Position numbers and translations under genes: made by a program. 64,000 bases of DNA, taken from Sialis fuliginosa (Eukaryota; Arthropoda; Insecta; Megaloptera; Sialidae). The notes beneath the pieces were generated by a model. It saw nothing but the letters and a program-made list of their open reading frames with translations, was not told the origin of the DNA and made no database searches. Shown piece after piece: positions 1 to 9,766 of the stretch; position 1 is the stretch's first letter; each line of letters starts with the position of its first letter. The stretch is taken from contig OY540818.1 in NCBI GenBank assembly GCA_961205875.1, positions 604,001 to 668,000 of the forward strand, written 5' to 3'.

Positions 1-39
<39 letters not shown>

Positions 40-221
40 ACTGTCCCTATCTACTATCTAGAGAAACCACTGCCAAGGGAACGGGCATGGAAAAATTAGC
101 GGGGAAAGAGCTTGACTCTAGTCTGGCACTGTAAGGAGACATGAGATGTGTAGCATAAGTGGGAGACGGCGGCTCTCGGGCCGTGCGCGTTGCGGTGCGT
201 GCCCGCGTCGTTGCCGCTGTG
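1..221 (+). rRNA. 28S rRNA fragment from downstream of the R2/R1 target sites
   Basis: The window opens inside a conserved 28S rRNA stretch: positions 1-55 correspond to the sequence just 3' of the R2 insertion site, and 56-175 run on through the motif CCAAGGGAACGGGC towards the GTGGGAG region. Compared with the conserved 28S I know, there are substitutions (for example GAGAAACC for GCGAAACC at 61-68) and a loss of about 12 bases near 108-112. It is therefore a decayed piece, not a working gene. GC-rich bases 170-221 may be expansion-segment sequence. The order is reversed relative to a normal gene, because the 28S segment that should lie upstream follows at 222. The identification is from memory of 28S; no alignment was run. 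Confidence 0.85.
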
Positions 222-396
222 TCATTTTACCATTCAACGGTCAACTCAGAACTGGCACGGACTAGGGGAATCCGACTGTCTAATTAAAACAAAGTATTGC
301 GATCGCCCCAGCGGGTGTTGACGCAATGTAATTTCTGCCCAGTGCTCGGAATGTCAGCAAGCGCGGGTAAACGTCGGGAGTAACTATGACTCTCTT
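222..396 (+). rRNA. 28S rRNA fragment from upstream of the R2 target site
   Basis: This stretch matches the conserved 28S region ending just before the R2 target: CATTCAACGGTCAACTCAG near 229, AATCCGACTGTCTAATTAAA near 270, the CCCAGCGGGTGTTGACGCAA stretch near 305, then GGAGTAACTATGACTCTCTT ending at 396. About 18 bases of the expected sequence are missing before CAAGCGCGGG near 358, and GGCGGGA has become GTCGGGA at 373-379. The R2-like element begins right after CTCTT at 396, some bases short of the canonical R2 cut site, as is common at R2 5' junctions. A short target deletion at the 5' junction is the simplest reading. Confidence 0.85.
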
Positions 397-481
397 GTTG
401 GGCAAGAGAGCATACGGCCTGGACCTCCTCGTGGTCCCGCTGGGTGCGTTCCGCTTGCGGAACGCAGCTAACTTTACAGGC
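373..481 (+). ncRNA. HDV-like self-cleaving ribozyme at R2 5' end (copy 1)
   Basis: The sequence can be laid out as the HDV-type double pseudoknot. P1 pairs 373-378, in 28S sequence, with 436-441; there is one mismatch at T374 and a G·U at the cleavage-site pair. P2 is GCCTG 417-421 with CAGGC 477-481. P3 is ACC 423-425 with GGT 433-435, closing a TCCTCGT loop like the HDV L3. GGG 442-444 is placed to form P1.1. P4 is a perfect 9-bp hairpin, 446-454 with 457-465. J4/2 reads C468-T-A-A, matching the catalytic-C pattern CNRA. R2 elements are known to use such ribozymes to release their RNA from a 28S co-transcript. The fold is by eye and activity is untested; the P1 mismatch may weaken this copy. 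Confidence 0.75.
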
Positions 482-1620
482 ATGATATCTGACCAACAAT
501 TTCGGACTCATTTATTTATGACTTCCTTGGCTCAAACTCGGCTTGCCTGGGTCATTATCCTCGACCAGGCGGATTTTATGGCCACCTTTCCAGACTACGG
601 CCTGGAATTTGTGTCTGGCCCAATCAACTAGAGGTTTCCTCTCTGGGGCTGGCACCCCCAGAGCGGTGGTTTATCCATGCCACCCTCTTTTTTATTAAAC
701 ATGGAAAGTTCTTTTAACGAAGCCTCGGACGATGGGGAGGCATCCGGCCCCACCTCCCCCGGGAGACCAATGTTAAGGTCACGGCAGGAGGTCGAATATG
801 ACGGCTGCGTGAATCAGGACATTTTCTCTGTCTCCATCCCCTTCCAGACACGTTCTTGCTACAAATGTCTCCAGTCTGGAAGGGGTAATTTTCTGGCTCT
901 GGCACTCAACGATGAGGTACGTCACGCACAAGCCATGCATAAAAGAGACAGAGTGACGTACAAGTGCAGTTTGTGTCACAAACAGTTCAGGTCCCAACAC
1001 GCTGCACTGTGCCATGTTCCCAGATGCCCGGGACCGCCCACACCAGACGGTGGCGATGAGTTTAGATGCAATTCGTGTGGTGTGGGTTATAGTAGCCAGC
1101 GTAGCCTCGCACAGCACGAGCGCCACGCTCATCCGCTCGTCCGGAATCAGAGCGCCCACAAGTGTCTCACTGGCAAAGTTTGGACTGAGGAGGAAGTGGA
1201 CCTCCTAGTCGAATTAGAGCAACGATTCGGGGACGTGCGTATCGCCATAAAAGCCACAGAATATATCCCGGGTAAGACAAACAGACAAATCAGGGACAAA
1301 AGGGCCGACCCGGGATATAAGAGGTACAGGGACTACCTCAATAATCTTAATTACCCTCGTAACGATTATGGCGGCGAGGATGAAGAGGTTGAGCTCCGAC
1401 TTCCCGGGGATCCGCCTCAACCCGCAATCGCCGAACGTCCAGAGATCCCGGCGATTGCCATTACCGACTGCGACCCTCCAGGAAGTACATCGGAGACCTG
1501 GAAGGGGGAGTTCTCAAAGACAGCCCTGGCCGAAAGTATAGCCATTAAATTAACTCAAGCAGTCGAAGCATCTGCAATAGACACACTGCAGATGCTACGG
1601 GGAGCGTTGGTTGAAATTTC
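397..1620 (+). mobile_element. R2 non-LTR retrotransposon, 5' portion (copy 1)
   Basis: An element starts directly after the 28S CTCTT at 396. It holds the ribozyme 5' end, a 5' leader to about 700, and the N-terminal part of an R2-type open frame. At 1621 it is cut by a foldback element, and I could not recognise R2 sequence resuming after 2510, so the reverse transcriptase and endonuclease are missing here. A second, closely similar 5' end lies at 49567-50230, which confirms the element's 5' limits: both copies share the leader, the ribozyme and the protein start. The insertion in 28S and the three zinc fingers plus Myb domain point to the R2 clade, probably the A lineage. Confidence 0.85.
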
Positions 1621-1702
1621 GTTTTTATTTAATACCTGGAGAACCTATTATGCTAAAGTTATGAAATTTGATACGGGGTTTAGTATTAACAAGTATTATT
1701 GA
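701..1702 (+). pseudogene. R2 protein N-terminus: three zinc fingers plus Myb
   Basis: This is the DNA-binding N-terminus of an R2 protein, which positions the element on its 28S target. Counting residues from an upstream in-frame ATG at 677: finger 1 is C61-C64-H83-H88 (CCHH), finger 2 C97-C100-H113-C117 (CCHC), finger 3 C131-C134-H147-H152 (CCHH). A Myb-like helix region follows at about 166-220, with VWTEEEVDLLVELEQRFGD and then RQIRDKRADP. Three fingers in this order are the known R2-A layout. I prefer the ATG at 701 because the second copy keeps it (49782) within the same MESS start. The frame is open only to 1702, and its last 27 or so codons come from an inserted foldback element at 1621, so RT and endonuclease are absent. 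Confidence 0.8.
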
Positions 1703-2510
1703 TTTCCAGTATTAACCAATTATAATTTAGACCAGGGCTGTATGAGCCCGGTAGGCCCATCGATTTTTATCTAGTATTTTTTTGTTCTTTAATTTTTTCC
1801 TGAGTTAGATATTTGAATAAGGCTGCATGACACAAAATACACGAAAATATACTTTGCTCATTTATCATAGGATAAACCGTTTACGAGAAATATGGATGTA
1901 AAGAAAGGATGCTGAATTTTACTTAATACGGATGCTTCAAATTACAAATAATATTTTTATATTCTTGTTCTATGATAAAAAATAAGACAAAAAAATAATA
2001 AAAATATACCTCCAAAAATTCATCCTTACCAACAAATAGCCATTTTAAGTATAGCTTTCTAGTTATGTTAGTAAATTACTTGCAACATAAATAGAACTGG
2101 CTATAGGTCTAAGAGGGCACGTATTAGGTGATATATGTATATGAACTTTTTTCTTACCTTTAATCAAAGAACAGGAATATAGATTTATTTTGTTTAATTT
2201 GAAGCATCCGTATTAAGTAAAATTCTGCATGCTTTCTTTTGCATCGATATTGCTCGTAAGCGGTTTATCCTATGATAAATGAGCAAAGTATATTTTTGTG
2301 TATTTTGTCTCATACAGTCTTATTCAAATGTCTAACACAGGAAAAAATTAAAGAACAATAAAATACTCAATAAAAATCGACGGCCCCCCAGGGCCCACAC
2401 AACCCTGGTCAAAATTACTATTGGTTGATACTGGATACTTGTTAATACTAAACCTTGTATCAAATTTCATTACTGTATCACAATGGGTTCTCAAGATAAT
2501 AAATAAAAAC
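1621..2510. mobile_element. Long-arm foldback element interrupting the R2 frame
   Basis: Bases 1621 to about 1960 reappear as an imperfect reverse complement at about 2170-2510, with arms of roughly 330-340 bp around an AT-rich centre. Matching landmarks are GTTTTTATTTA at 1621 against TAAATAAAAAC ending at 2510, and the shared ACTTTGCTCATTTATCATAG near 1852 against its complement near 2271. No coding sequence is visible. I found no convincing target duplication: the flanks read AAATTTC on the left and TAATTATG on the right. It is a non-autonomous DNA element of the foldback/MITE type, superfamily unresolved. Confidence 0.75.
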
Positions 2511-2657
2511 TAATTATGAATAAAATCTTTGAAGGGCTGTAGCCCTCTAACGAAAAATTTCCGGACACATGTTCATATAATGTTTTTTGCTTAAAATATA
2601 TTTCTCAATGTATAGTTCAAGTTTGTTCCACCTGATATGACTCACTCTGTATACATA

Positions 2658-3513
2658 CAGGGTGGGGCATTTAAAGTGTTACAGACTATTATCTCAGAAC
2701 CATCGCATATTTGAAAAAAATGTTTCAACCAAAAAATGTTTGGTTGTGAGGGGGTAATCGAATTCGTTTGTTATTTTAACGTAGCCTTCAAAGATATTTG
2801 AAGGTCAACATCATTTTTTTAAATAGGAACCTAAAGTTTTTATTTAGTAATCTTATTCTACGCAAAGAAACCCGAATCTTTCATTGAAAACTTTTTTTTG
2901 AACAACCTAAGCTTTCCAAGGTATCTAACAAAATAATTCGAGATTTTGAACTTTCAAGAATTTTTTACTCAGAAACCGTAAACTTTAGAAAACAAGTACA
3001 AAAAATGTTTAGTTTAGTCTTATGAAACTTGAAGAATAATTCTAGAATTTTTTAACATTTCATATTTTTTTTTATTTTTGCTAAAATAAAACAAATAAAA
3101 AAAGTTTTAAAAAGTGTTTTAAATTTTTGAAATAATTCTCCAAGCTTAACATTTTTTGTATCCTGTACTTTTTTTTCTAAAGTTTATGGTTTCTGAGTAA
3201 AAAAATCTTGAAAGTTCAAAATCTCGAAATATTTTGTTAGATATCTTCAAAAGTTTAGATTGTTTAAAAAAAAGTTTTCAATAAAAGATTCGTGTTTTTT
3301 CACGTAGGATAAGATTACTAAATAAAAACTCTAGGTTCCTATTTAAAAAAATGATGTTGACCTTAAAATATCTTTAAAGGACACGTTAAAATAACAAATA
3401 AATATTACTATTTGATTACCCCCTCAACCAAAGATTTTTTTTGTTGAAACATTTTTTCAAATATGCGATGGTTCTGAGATAATAACCTGTAGCACTTTAA
3501 ATGCCCCACCCTG
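2658..3513. mobile_element. Foldback MITE with CAGGGTGGGGC ends, TA duplications
   Basis: The ends are exact inverted repeats, CAGGGTGGGGCATTTAAA at 2658 and its complement ending at 3513. Similarity continues inward for about 400 bp on each side, including the TAGGAACCT/AGGTTCC blocks and the ATGATGTTGACC block. TA flanks both ends (2656-2657 and 3514-3515), the duplication expected of Tc1/mariner-type insertion. There is no open frame of note, so it is non-autonomous. Assignment to mariner rests only on the TA flanks and is tentative. The stretch 2511-2655 between this and the previous element is AT-rich without recognisable features. Confidence 0.75.
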
Positions 3514-3589
3514 TATAATAAATTTTTTATCATAAAACTCTATCTTTAATAGTTTGAGCGTAAAACATAGTGGACGGGTGGTCTGGAAC

Positions 3590-4969
3590 ACCTGGTAGAA
3601 TTAGATAACTCATCAAAATTAATAGTTCGTGAGTTACAACAGCATTATTTTTCTAAGGAAATATTTTTACTAACTAAAAATGATGAATCCCCTAACAAGG
3701 TAGATTTAAGTTTTAGTAAATTAAAATATCTTCATCCATTTTTAAATCAAAATGGAATTATACGTGTAGCCGGCAGACTTAATTAATTATTCATCTGTTT
3801 CTGAGTCACAACGCCATCCAATGATTCTTCCAGCGAAAGATCATATTATAAAATTGATTATTTTGAATGAACATGAAAGACTATTGGATGCAGGTGCTCA
3901 GTCTACTTTAGCCAACTTACGTTTACGTTTCTGGATCATTAACGGCAGAAATAAAATTCGAAATACAATTCATAAGTGCATTAAATATTTTCATTTTGTA
4001 GATAAACCTTCTGAACAAATCATATCAGATATACCATCTGTGCGAGTCACTCCCCACAGACCCTTTCTTTATAGTGGTGCTATTTGATGTTAAACCGTCT
4101 CGTTTACGTAAAACCCTTATTACTAAAGGTTATATATGCCTTTTTATTTGCATATCTACTAAGGCGATTCATTTGGAACTTGTATCCAATATGTCGACAT
4201 CTACTTTTATAAGTGCTTTACGTAGATTTATGTCACGTCGTGGGAAACCCAAAAGAATATATTGTGATAATGGGACTAATTTTAAAGGTGCTCGAAATGA
4301 ACTCAATGAATTATATAAAATGCTCAATGATAAATTAAGTATCGCTAATATTTATAACAGTATGACTCAGGATGCTGTGGAATGGAATTTTATACCACCC
4401 GCTTCTCCTCACTGGGGAGGATTGTGGGAATCGGGTATCAAACTTATTAAATATCATTTAAAACGCATAATGTTGAATACCATGTACACTTATGAGGAGC
4501 TTAATATTCTGCTTGCGCAAATTGAGTGCATTGTGAATTCCAGACCTCCCCATCCTTTGTCAAGTGAGCCTGAGAACATTGTATGTCTCACGACAGCTCA
4601 TTTTTTAATAAATAACAATTTATCAGGTCTCCCTGAGGCTGGACTTGTCGATGTTAATGTACATCGCCTGTCTCAGTGGAACTAAATTCAAAGACTTCAT
4701 CAATTGTTCTGGCGTCGTTAGAGCTCAGATTATTTTAATTCTCTGCAGCAAAGAACCAAATAGGTTGCTGAAAGGGATTATATTACTCCTGGCACAATGG
4801 TACTTTTAAAGGAAGATAACGTTCCTCCACTTAACTGGTGCTTGACCAGAGTAGTGGAAACATTTAAAGGAAAGAACGAGCATTTTCATTCTGTTTCTAT
4901 TAAAACGAGGTCTGGTATTTCATAACATAAATATAAAAGCAGCTGTGTTGCTATCCGCAATCGACGATA
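3590..4969 (+). pseudogene. BEL/Pao retrotransposon relic, integrase region
   Basis: This is the 3' part of a BEL/Pao pol: the connection region before integrase (3590-3790, with an in-frame stop near 3784), the zinc-binding domain of integrase (3821-4087; HPMILP then CIKYF, one expected cysteine missing), and the catalytic core (4074-4685) with YCDNGTNFKGARN and HWGGLWESGIKLIKYHLKR. The C-terminal tail continues in shifted frames to a TAA near 4969. A frame change near 4080 removes the usual first-aspartate segment from the continuous frame. It resembles the intact element at 39129-45730 in order but is clearly a different, older copy. No LTR was recognised next to it. Confidence 0.85.
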
Positions 4970-5582
4970 AATAATTATTTTATATAAAAATTGCGTGTTC
5001 TCATTTTATTCAACCTATAAAAACACGGCATTTAATTTTACGCAGGTATTTCATAGAGATTATATACCCATATATCCGAACTTTTCTTTAGAATACTAGC
5101 GTCTCTCGTAGCGACTCCCATACAAAAAGCATTTCTCTTTGTAATATTAGCGTATCCCGTACAGAGACTAGCGTCTTTCATACAGAGATGCTGAAGGGAT
5201 TTTTCAAGCGTCTCCCATCGCCGCTCTCTCACTGACTTACGGAATACTCCATTGGAGACGGAGACGTGCGTCTCTCGTTGGAATACTCTGTGAGATACTG
5301 TAAATTTTTGTCTCAGGTATACGAACAGATATCAGGGCATTTTTTCGTGAGGAACCTACCCACATCCCAAAAAAATAGATTTTGCCTAAAATGTATACCT
5401 ATTATACAAAATATTATACGGACGAAAAAATGAAATAAAAAAATATTTTTATCACTAAGGTACTGGGACTAGTCTTGGATCATACCCCAGTGTTGGACTC
5501 TTCTTTAATAAATGTACTAAATTGTAAAGATTTGTTAATATTTTAATACTGCCATTACTGAATCATAATCTATAGACACTAA
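4970..5582. other. Non-coding stretch with repeated GCGTCTC-like blocks
   Basis: Between the BEL relic and the Harbinger element I see no gene. About 5090-5280 contains several imperfect repeats of a block like AGCGTCTCTCGTA (near 5097, 5150, 5170, 5208 and 5263), with spacing of roughly 40-60 bases. Interleaved is a shorter motif CATACAGAGA/CATACAAAAA. It could be a decayed minisatellite or part of a lost LTR. The 195-base minus-strand open frame across it has no recognisable motif. The rest is AT-rich. Confidence 0.4.
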
Positions 5583-6058
5583 TGGTGGATTGCACAAACG
5601 CTGATTAAGCAAGTTAATCGTGGATTAACTTAATGTTAAAAAACGATTTTTCTGTTGCACAAAACATTTTTTGCCTTAATCGATGATTAAAACGCCCGTT
5701 TAGTTAATCGGTCAGAAATGTCCAGTTAAGGTCTGAAGACAGTGATTAAAAATGGCGTTTGTGTACCAGCTGATTCATTTTGACAGCTTAGGCCGGTTGA
5801 ATACGTTTCATAACATACAGGATTAGAAAATTCCAAGTACGAATATTATTAGTGCGACGCCTCTTTATTTATAAAATTTCATCAGAAACAATTTTAAAGG
5901 GGCGTGCTGAGAACGTCCTTTGAATTACACTGAAGAATTACGGATTATGTTTGTCTTAGAAAATTGTACACCACACTTCTCAGAAACTGCAAGTATGACT
6001 ATATATATCGTCTGTATCTTACAGCAAAACTTTAGTAGCTTTATGGGTTTATGTAACA

Positions 6059-6905
6059 GTGTTTGCAGTTATAGTGAAAAGTAAATTGTGTGATATACTT
6101 TTTCAAACAAAAAAATTATGGATTCTGAACCATCTATGTATATTATTGTCGCCATCAACATTATCATCTTCATCAGATTCATTTTCATCATCAAATTCGT
6201 CTGATACTGAAATGGAATTGGAAGAACGAAGACCAAGAATGATTCGAGAAAGAGGTAATCCTTTTCTTGAATATGATGATGTCGATTTCAAGCGAAGATA
6301 TAGATTTTCAAAAACCTCTGTAAGAGAGTTATTAGAAATTTTTGGACAAAATCTGGAACCGCAGACTCATAGAAATAAATCTATAGATGCGTTAAATCAG
6401 CTACTGGTAACTTAGAGATTTTATGCTACGGGGTCTGTTCAAGCACTTTTGGATGACCAAATAAATATTGATAAGTCAACAATATGTCGAATCATACCGA
6501 GGGTCACTGAATGTATAGCCTCTTTAAGGCCAGTGTACATTCAAATGCCTGATACGGAAGAAGAGAAACGAAAAGTTCATGTGAATTTTTATAATATCAG
6601 AGGTTTTCCATGTGTTCTCGGTGCCATTGATGGAGGTGATAATGCTGAAGTGTTTCGCAACCGCAATGGCTATTTTTCAGTTAATGTACAGGCTGTGTGA
6701 CAGTGATTTGAAATTTAGAGACATTATAGCGCGTTGGCCAGGGTCAGTGCACGATAGCACAATTTTCAACTCATCACCGTTAAAAACAAGACTTGAAAAT
6801 AACGAATTTCCAAATAGCTACTTTCTAGGCGATAGTGGATATGTCTGTAAAAATTATCTTTTGACGCCAGTTTTAAATCCGAGAACTGCATTAGAAGTAC
6901 GGTAA
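6059..6905 (+). pseudogene. Harbinger transposase, inactivated
   Basis: The frame carries HARBI1-type transposase features: an N-terminal serine/acidic stretch, FKRRYRFSKTSVRELLEIF, RFYATGSVQALLDD, a helix-turn-helix-like TICRII segment, GFPCVLGAIDG with the first catalytic Asp, then RNRNGYFSVNVQ, HDSTIF with the second Asp, and YFLGDSGY. The defects are a TAG near 6414 in the segment before RFYATG, a frame change near 6698, and an apparent loss of about nine codons just after IDG. The part that should carry the third catalytic residue and the C-terminus is absent, because the frame ends at 6905, 125 bases from the convergent gene. True start uncertain; 6059 is the first ATG of this frame. 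Confidence 0.88.
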
Positions 6906-7029
6906 TAATAATGTTCTTAAATAATAAATCACAGTATATTCTATATACCTATATAAAAATTTCAATAAATGTAAAAAGAATAATAACATTTTAAATAACT
7001 ACTATTTGGAATAATAAATCACTTAATTC

Positions 7030-8682
7030 TTAAAAATAAAAATTGATCTTATTTTTTAGTATTTTTAATTTTTCCTCCAAAATGGCACATTTTAATTCTT
7101 CTTTACGTTTTTTCACATCTAAAATTTCAATCTGTTTGTTAATTTTTTTTGCCAAAAGATATTTTTGTCCATTTGTTTGACGTCTAAAATATATTTTTTT
7201 TTTTTCAGATGAATTAACAGCAGTTCTACTTTCTTCATGCTGTTGTAATAAAAAAAAACATTGTTAACATGATTAATAAATTGAACTTATTTAAAAATTA
7301 CTTTGTTTTTATTTATCCCCTATTATATTCAGACCTCCACAAAAGAAATAATAGAGTTTGATAAATTATTAATAAAAACTTACAGCTGTTTCAAATTCTA
7401 CGTGGTTAGTATCAGTATCCAATTGAGATGACTCAGCAGACAGATTTACATCTGATATAATAAATAAGTAGTCATCATTTTCTACTTTTGATGTTGCCTC
7501 AATATGTATATCTGAAAAGAAAGTAAAAACAACATGTTATACATATATAAAAACTAGTTGTTATTTTTTACCCTCAAGGAATGTATATACCAAATTTCAA
7601 GGTTCTCCGATGAGTGGAAATGGTCAAAAAAATGATTGTGAGTCAGTCAGTGAGGACACTTCGTTATATATAGTAGATAACAAATAATTTATGTGTATTA
7701 ATAGCTTTAAATGCCTCGTTTCTTTCTGTGGTTGTCGTTGCTGTAGAATTATTATTATCAATACTCTAAAATGTGAATAAAAATAAGTTTGTAAAAAGTT
7801 TCAAATAAAATAATATTTGTATAGGTTAATACAAAGTGTATGGGTGTCCGCTGTCAGATTTGTCAAAAAACACGTATATAGTTATTCGAATAGAGTTGCG
7901 CGACTAGAACATTTTTTTAATGTTTATTTTATTTGATAGAATTATTTTAAAAGTTCGTTGCGGAGGAGATTGAATCCCTGTTTTTACCTAACGAAAACAT
8001 ACCAACCCAAAACTAATCAACTAGATTTCGCCTCAATAGATTTCCCTAACCAAGGACAGTTAACATGTATATTATATTATTAGAGCATCGACTCTATTCT
8101 GAATAACTAACATATGTATATATGTACGTGATTATTGATAGATCTGACTGCGGACACTCATACACTCCGTATTAACTTTTGTATACATTACAGGTATATT
8201 ATTATAAAATTCTGCAGCGGAATCAAATCTACTTTTTTGTGGTATTATTAGATCTTTAATAAGTGCCACAAACTTCCTGTCTTCATCTGTCAATTTTGAT
8301 ACAAAAAGTCCTCCTCCTGTTTTATAAAGTTGTTGCTAAAAAAAATTCAGTTAATAATAAAAAATTGAACATTAATAATAAGTAGTTATATTTATGTACA
8401 AAAATCATTTAAAATAATTTATCTTACCTCCTCCTCCGTAAACGATTTTTTTACATTTCGTTTGTAATTTTCATAGAAATTTTTTATTTGATTGATATTA
8501 CTTTGGGAGTTCGTCAGTCCATTAAAAATGTTTGTAATTTTATTCCAACATTCTTGTTTACCTATTATACTTACGCCGTCAGTCATCTTATTTTCTGTGA
8601 TACTGAAATGTTGGACTATGATGTCTAATAAAATATTTTTATCTTTTGAAGAATAATTTTCTCCTCGTTTTCTAACAGACAT
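7030..8682 (-). CDS. Harbinger Myb-like accessory protein, four-exon model
   Basis: PIF/Harbinger elements carry a second gene whose Myb/SANT-like protein assists transposase localisation and DNA binding. I infer exons 8682-8428, 8335-8164, 7511-7384 and 7239-7030 on the minus strand, 254 codons plus stop. Exon 1 (85 codons) has the SANT-like MSVRKRGENYSSKDKNILLD start. Its donor GTAAGA and the next acceptor TTTTTTTAG are good, and exon 2 begins QQLYKTGGGLF, as such proteins do after the Myb part. Exon 3 is acidic and serine-rich; exon 4 is a lysine-rich predicted coiled coil ending INFYF. Reading phase is kept across all junctions. The weak point is the exon 2 donor (8163): it lies in a MITE end, and another possible exon near 7690-7760 does not join in phase. 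Confidence 0.68.
7824..8177. mobile_element. hAT-like MITE inside the Myb gene, 8-bp TSD TTTGTATA
   Basis: Bases 7824-7860 and 8141-8177 are inverted copies (GGTTAATAC, AGTGTATGGGTGTCCGC and their complements, with a few mismatches). TTTGTATA flanks both ends directly (7816-7823 and 8178-8185), so this is a complete insertion of 354 bp with an 8-bp duplication, as for hAT elements. It has no coding capacity. It sits in the long intron of the minus-strand Myb-like gene, and its right end supplies the GTATGAG that I use as splice donor. Confidence 0.8.
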
Positions 8683-8933
8683 TTTTAAATAGTATTTAAA
8701 TAAAAATTATCGACAAAAATAAACAATGAAAACAACTGTCAAATTCAAGTGTAAACACATGGCTAGCACATGCTGTTTAAATTGGAATCTACGCGAAAGA
8801 AAGTACTTGTCGTTGCATTTTTCGCATATCGTCACATATATACCGCACTCGTTTTATCAGTAGGTACTTATACTCATCTTGTTCTATGCATTTATGCAAA
8901 ATTGTATATAGGTTGAAATCTAGTAGAACGAGG

Positions 8934-9500
8934 CGTGTTAAAACAAAAGTCGCCTAATCCATCTAAATTTATTTTCTACAAATCGTTTTTTTCTTTTAAT
9001 ATTTTGTGCAGTTCCAATATCAGTTTTTATGGTCAATAATATCATTATGCACTGATAACAGATTCAAATTATGAAGAAAACAAATTAAAACATTTACAAA
9101 ATTTTGAGTAATTTTGAAAACAAATTTGGATTAGAAGACTTTTGTTTAGTATGCATGGATTTAGACAAGTTTTGTTTAAGTTTTGTAAATTATTTAATTG
9201 TTTATTTGTTGTATTGATCTTTTCTGAAACAGATGTTACAAATGCTAACAATAAGATATTAAATATTTTGCTGTTAGCATTTGTAACATCTATTTCAAAT
9301 TTTGAAATATTATATTTTATTTAATGGATAAGACTGAGTTTTGTTTTAACACACAGTTTTATTATTGATTTTGAACGTGATAAGACAAGATTTGTCATGT
9401 ATAATACTGGGTAATTGTACCTTTATACATAAGGAACAGAACCTGATAGCTAACTCAGTTTGGGTCAGGGGGTGGATAAGGCGACTTTTGTTTTAACACG
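8934..9500. mobile_element. Foldback MITE nested in the Harbinger element
   Basis: The ends are 20-base inverted repeats, CGTGTTAAAACAAAAGTCGC at 8934 and its complement ending at 9500, with weaker similarity a few bases further out. Its centre holds a second hairpin, with GATGTTACAAATGCTAACA near 9231 and its near complement near 9270. Two mirrored short open frames here (9069-9251 - and 9142-9324 +) are shadows of this symmetry. The target duplication was not resolved. Confidence 0.65.
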
Positions 9501-9654
9501 ACTCAATTATTGAGTTATAATATAATTCTGTGACACTTAGTTAATCGGTGTGATAGTTTTCTTTATGCAACGTGTTTACTTCGATTAGTTAATCGAGCAA
9601 TTAACTAATGCTCCGTTATTTTTTTCTTTATGCAATCCACCATAAGACCCCTTA

Positions 9655-9766
9655 CTTACACACTAGCGACTATCACGTACATTCATTTTACATTGTTTTA
9701 TATGTAAATCGCAAAACCCATACACACTGGCGATAGTCGCGCTGCTAAAAGTCGCTAGTGTGTAAG
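9655..9766. mobile_element. Short 112-bp MITE
   Basis: CTTACACACTAGCGACT at 9655 is repeated as its exact complement ending at 9766. A second internal pair (TAGCGACTATC and GCGATAGTCGC) makes the whole a hairpin. It lies 9 bases outside the Harbinger right duplication, so it is an independent insertion. No target duplication is obvious. Confidence 0.65.

Larger units (their letters stand above)
5583..9642. mobile_element. PIF/Harbinger DNA transposon, TAA target duplications
   Basis: The terminal repeats begin TGGTGGATTGCACAAA at 5583 and end with TTTATGCAATCCACCA at 9642. Both are flanked by TAA (5580-5582 and 9643-9645), the 3-bp duplication typical of PIF/Harbinger. Subterminal sequence is rich in GATTAA/TTAATC motifs on both sides (5600-5720 and 9540-9600). 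Inside are the two genes expected of the superfamily, convergently arranged: a transposase on + (6059-6905, broken) and a Myb-like gene on - (7030-8682, apparently intact). Two smaller elements sit inside it (7824-8177 and about 8934-9500). It could move only if another copy supplied transposase. Confidence 0.92.

Noticed and set aside
779-1159. 126-codon minus-strand frame
   Set aside because: It lies opposite the R2 zinc-finger coding region and has no motif of its own. A similar shadow occurs at 49854-50081 in the second copy.
9069-9324. Two overlapping antiparallel 60-codon frames
   Set aside because: Produced by a hairpin in the centre of a MITE; no coding motif.
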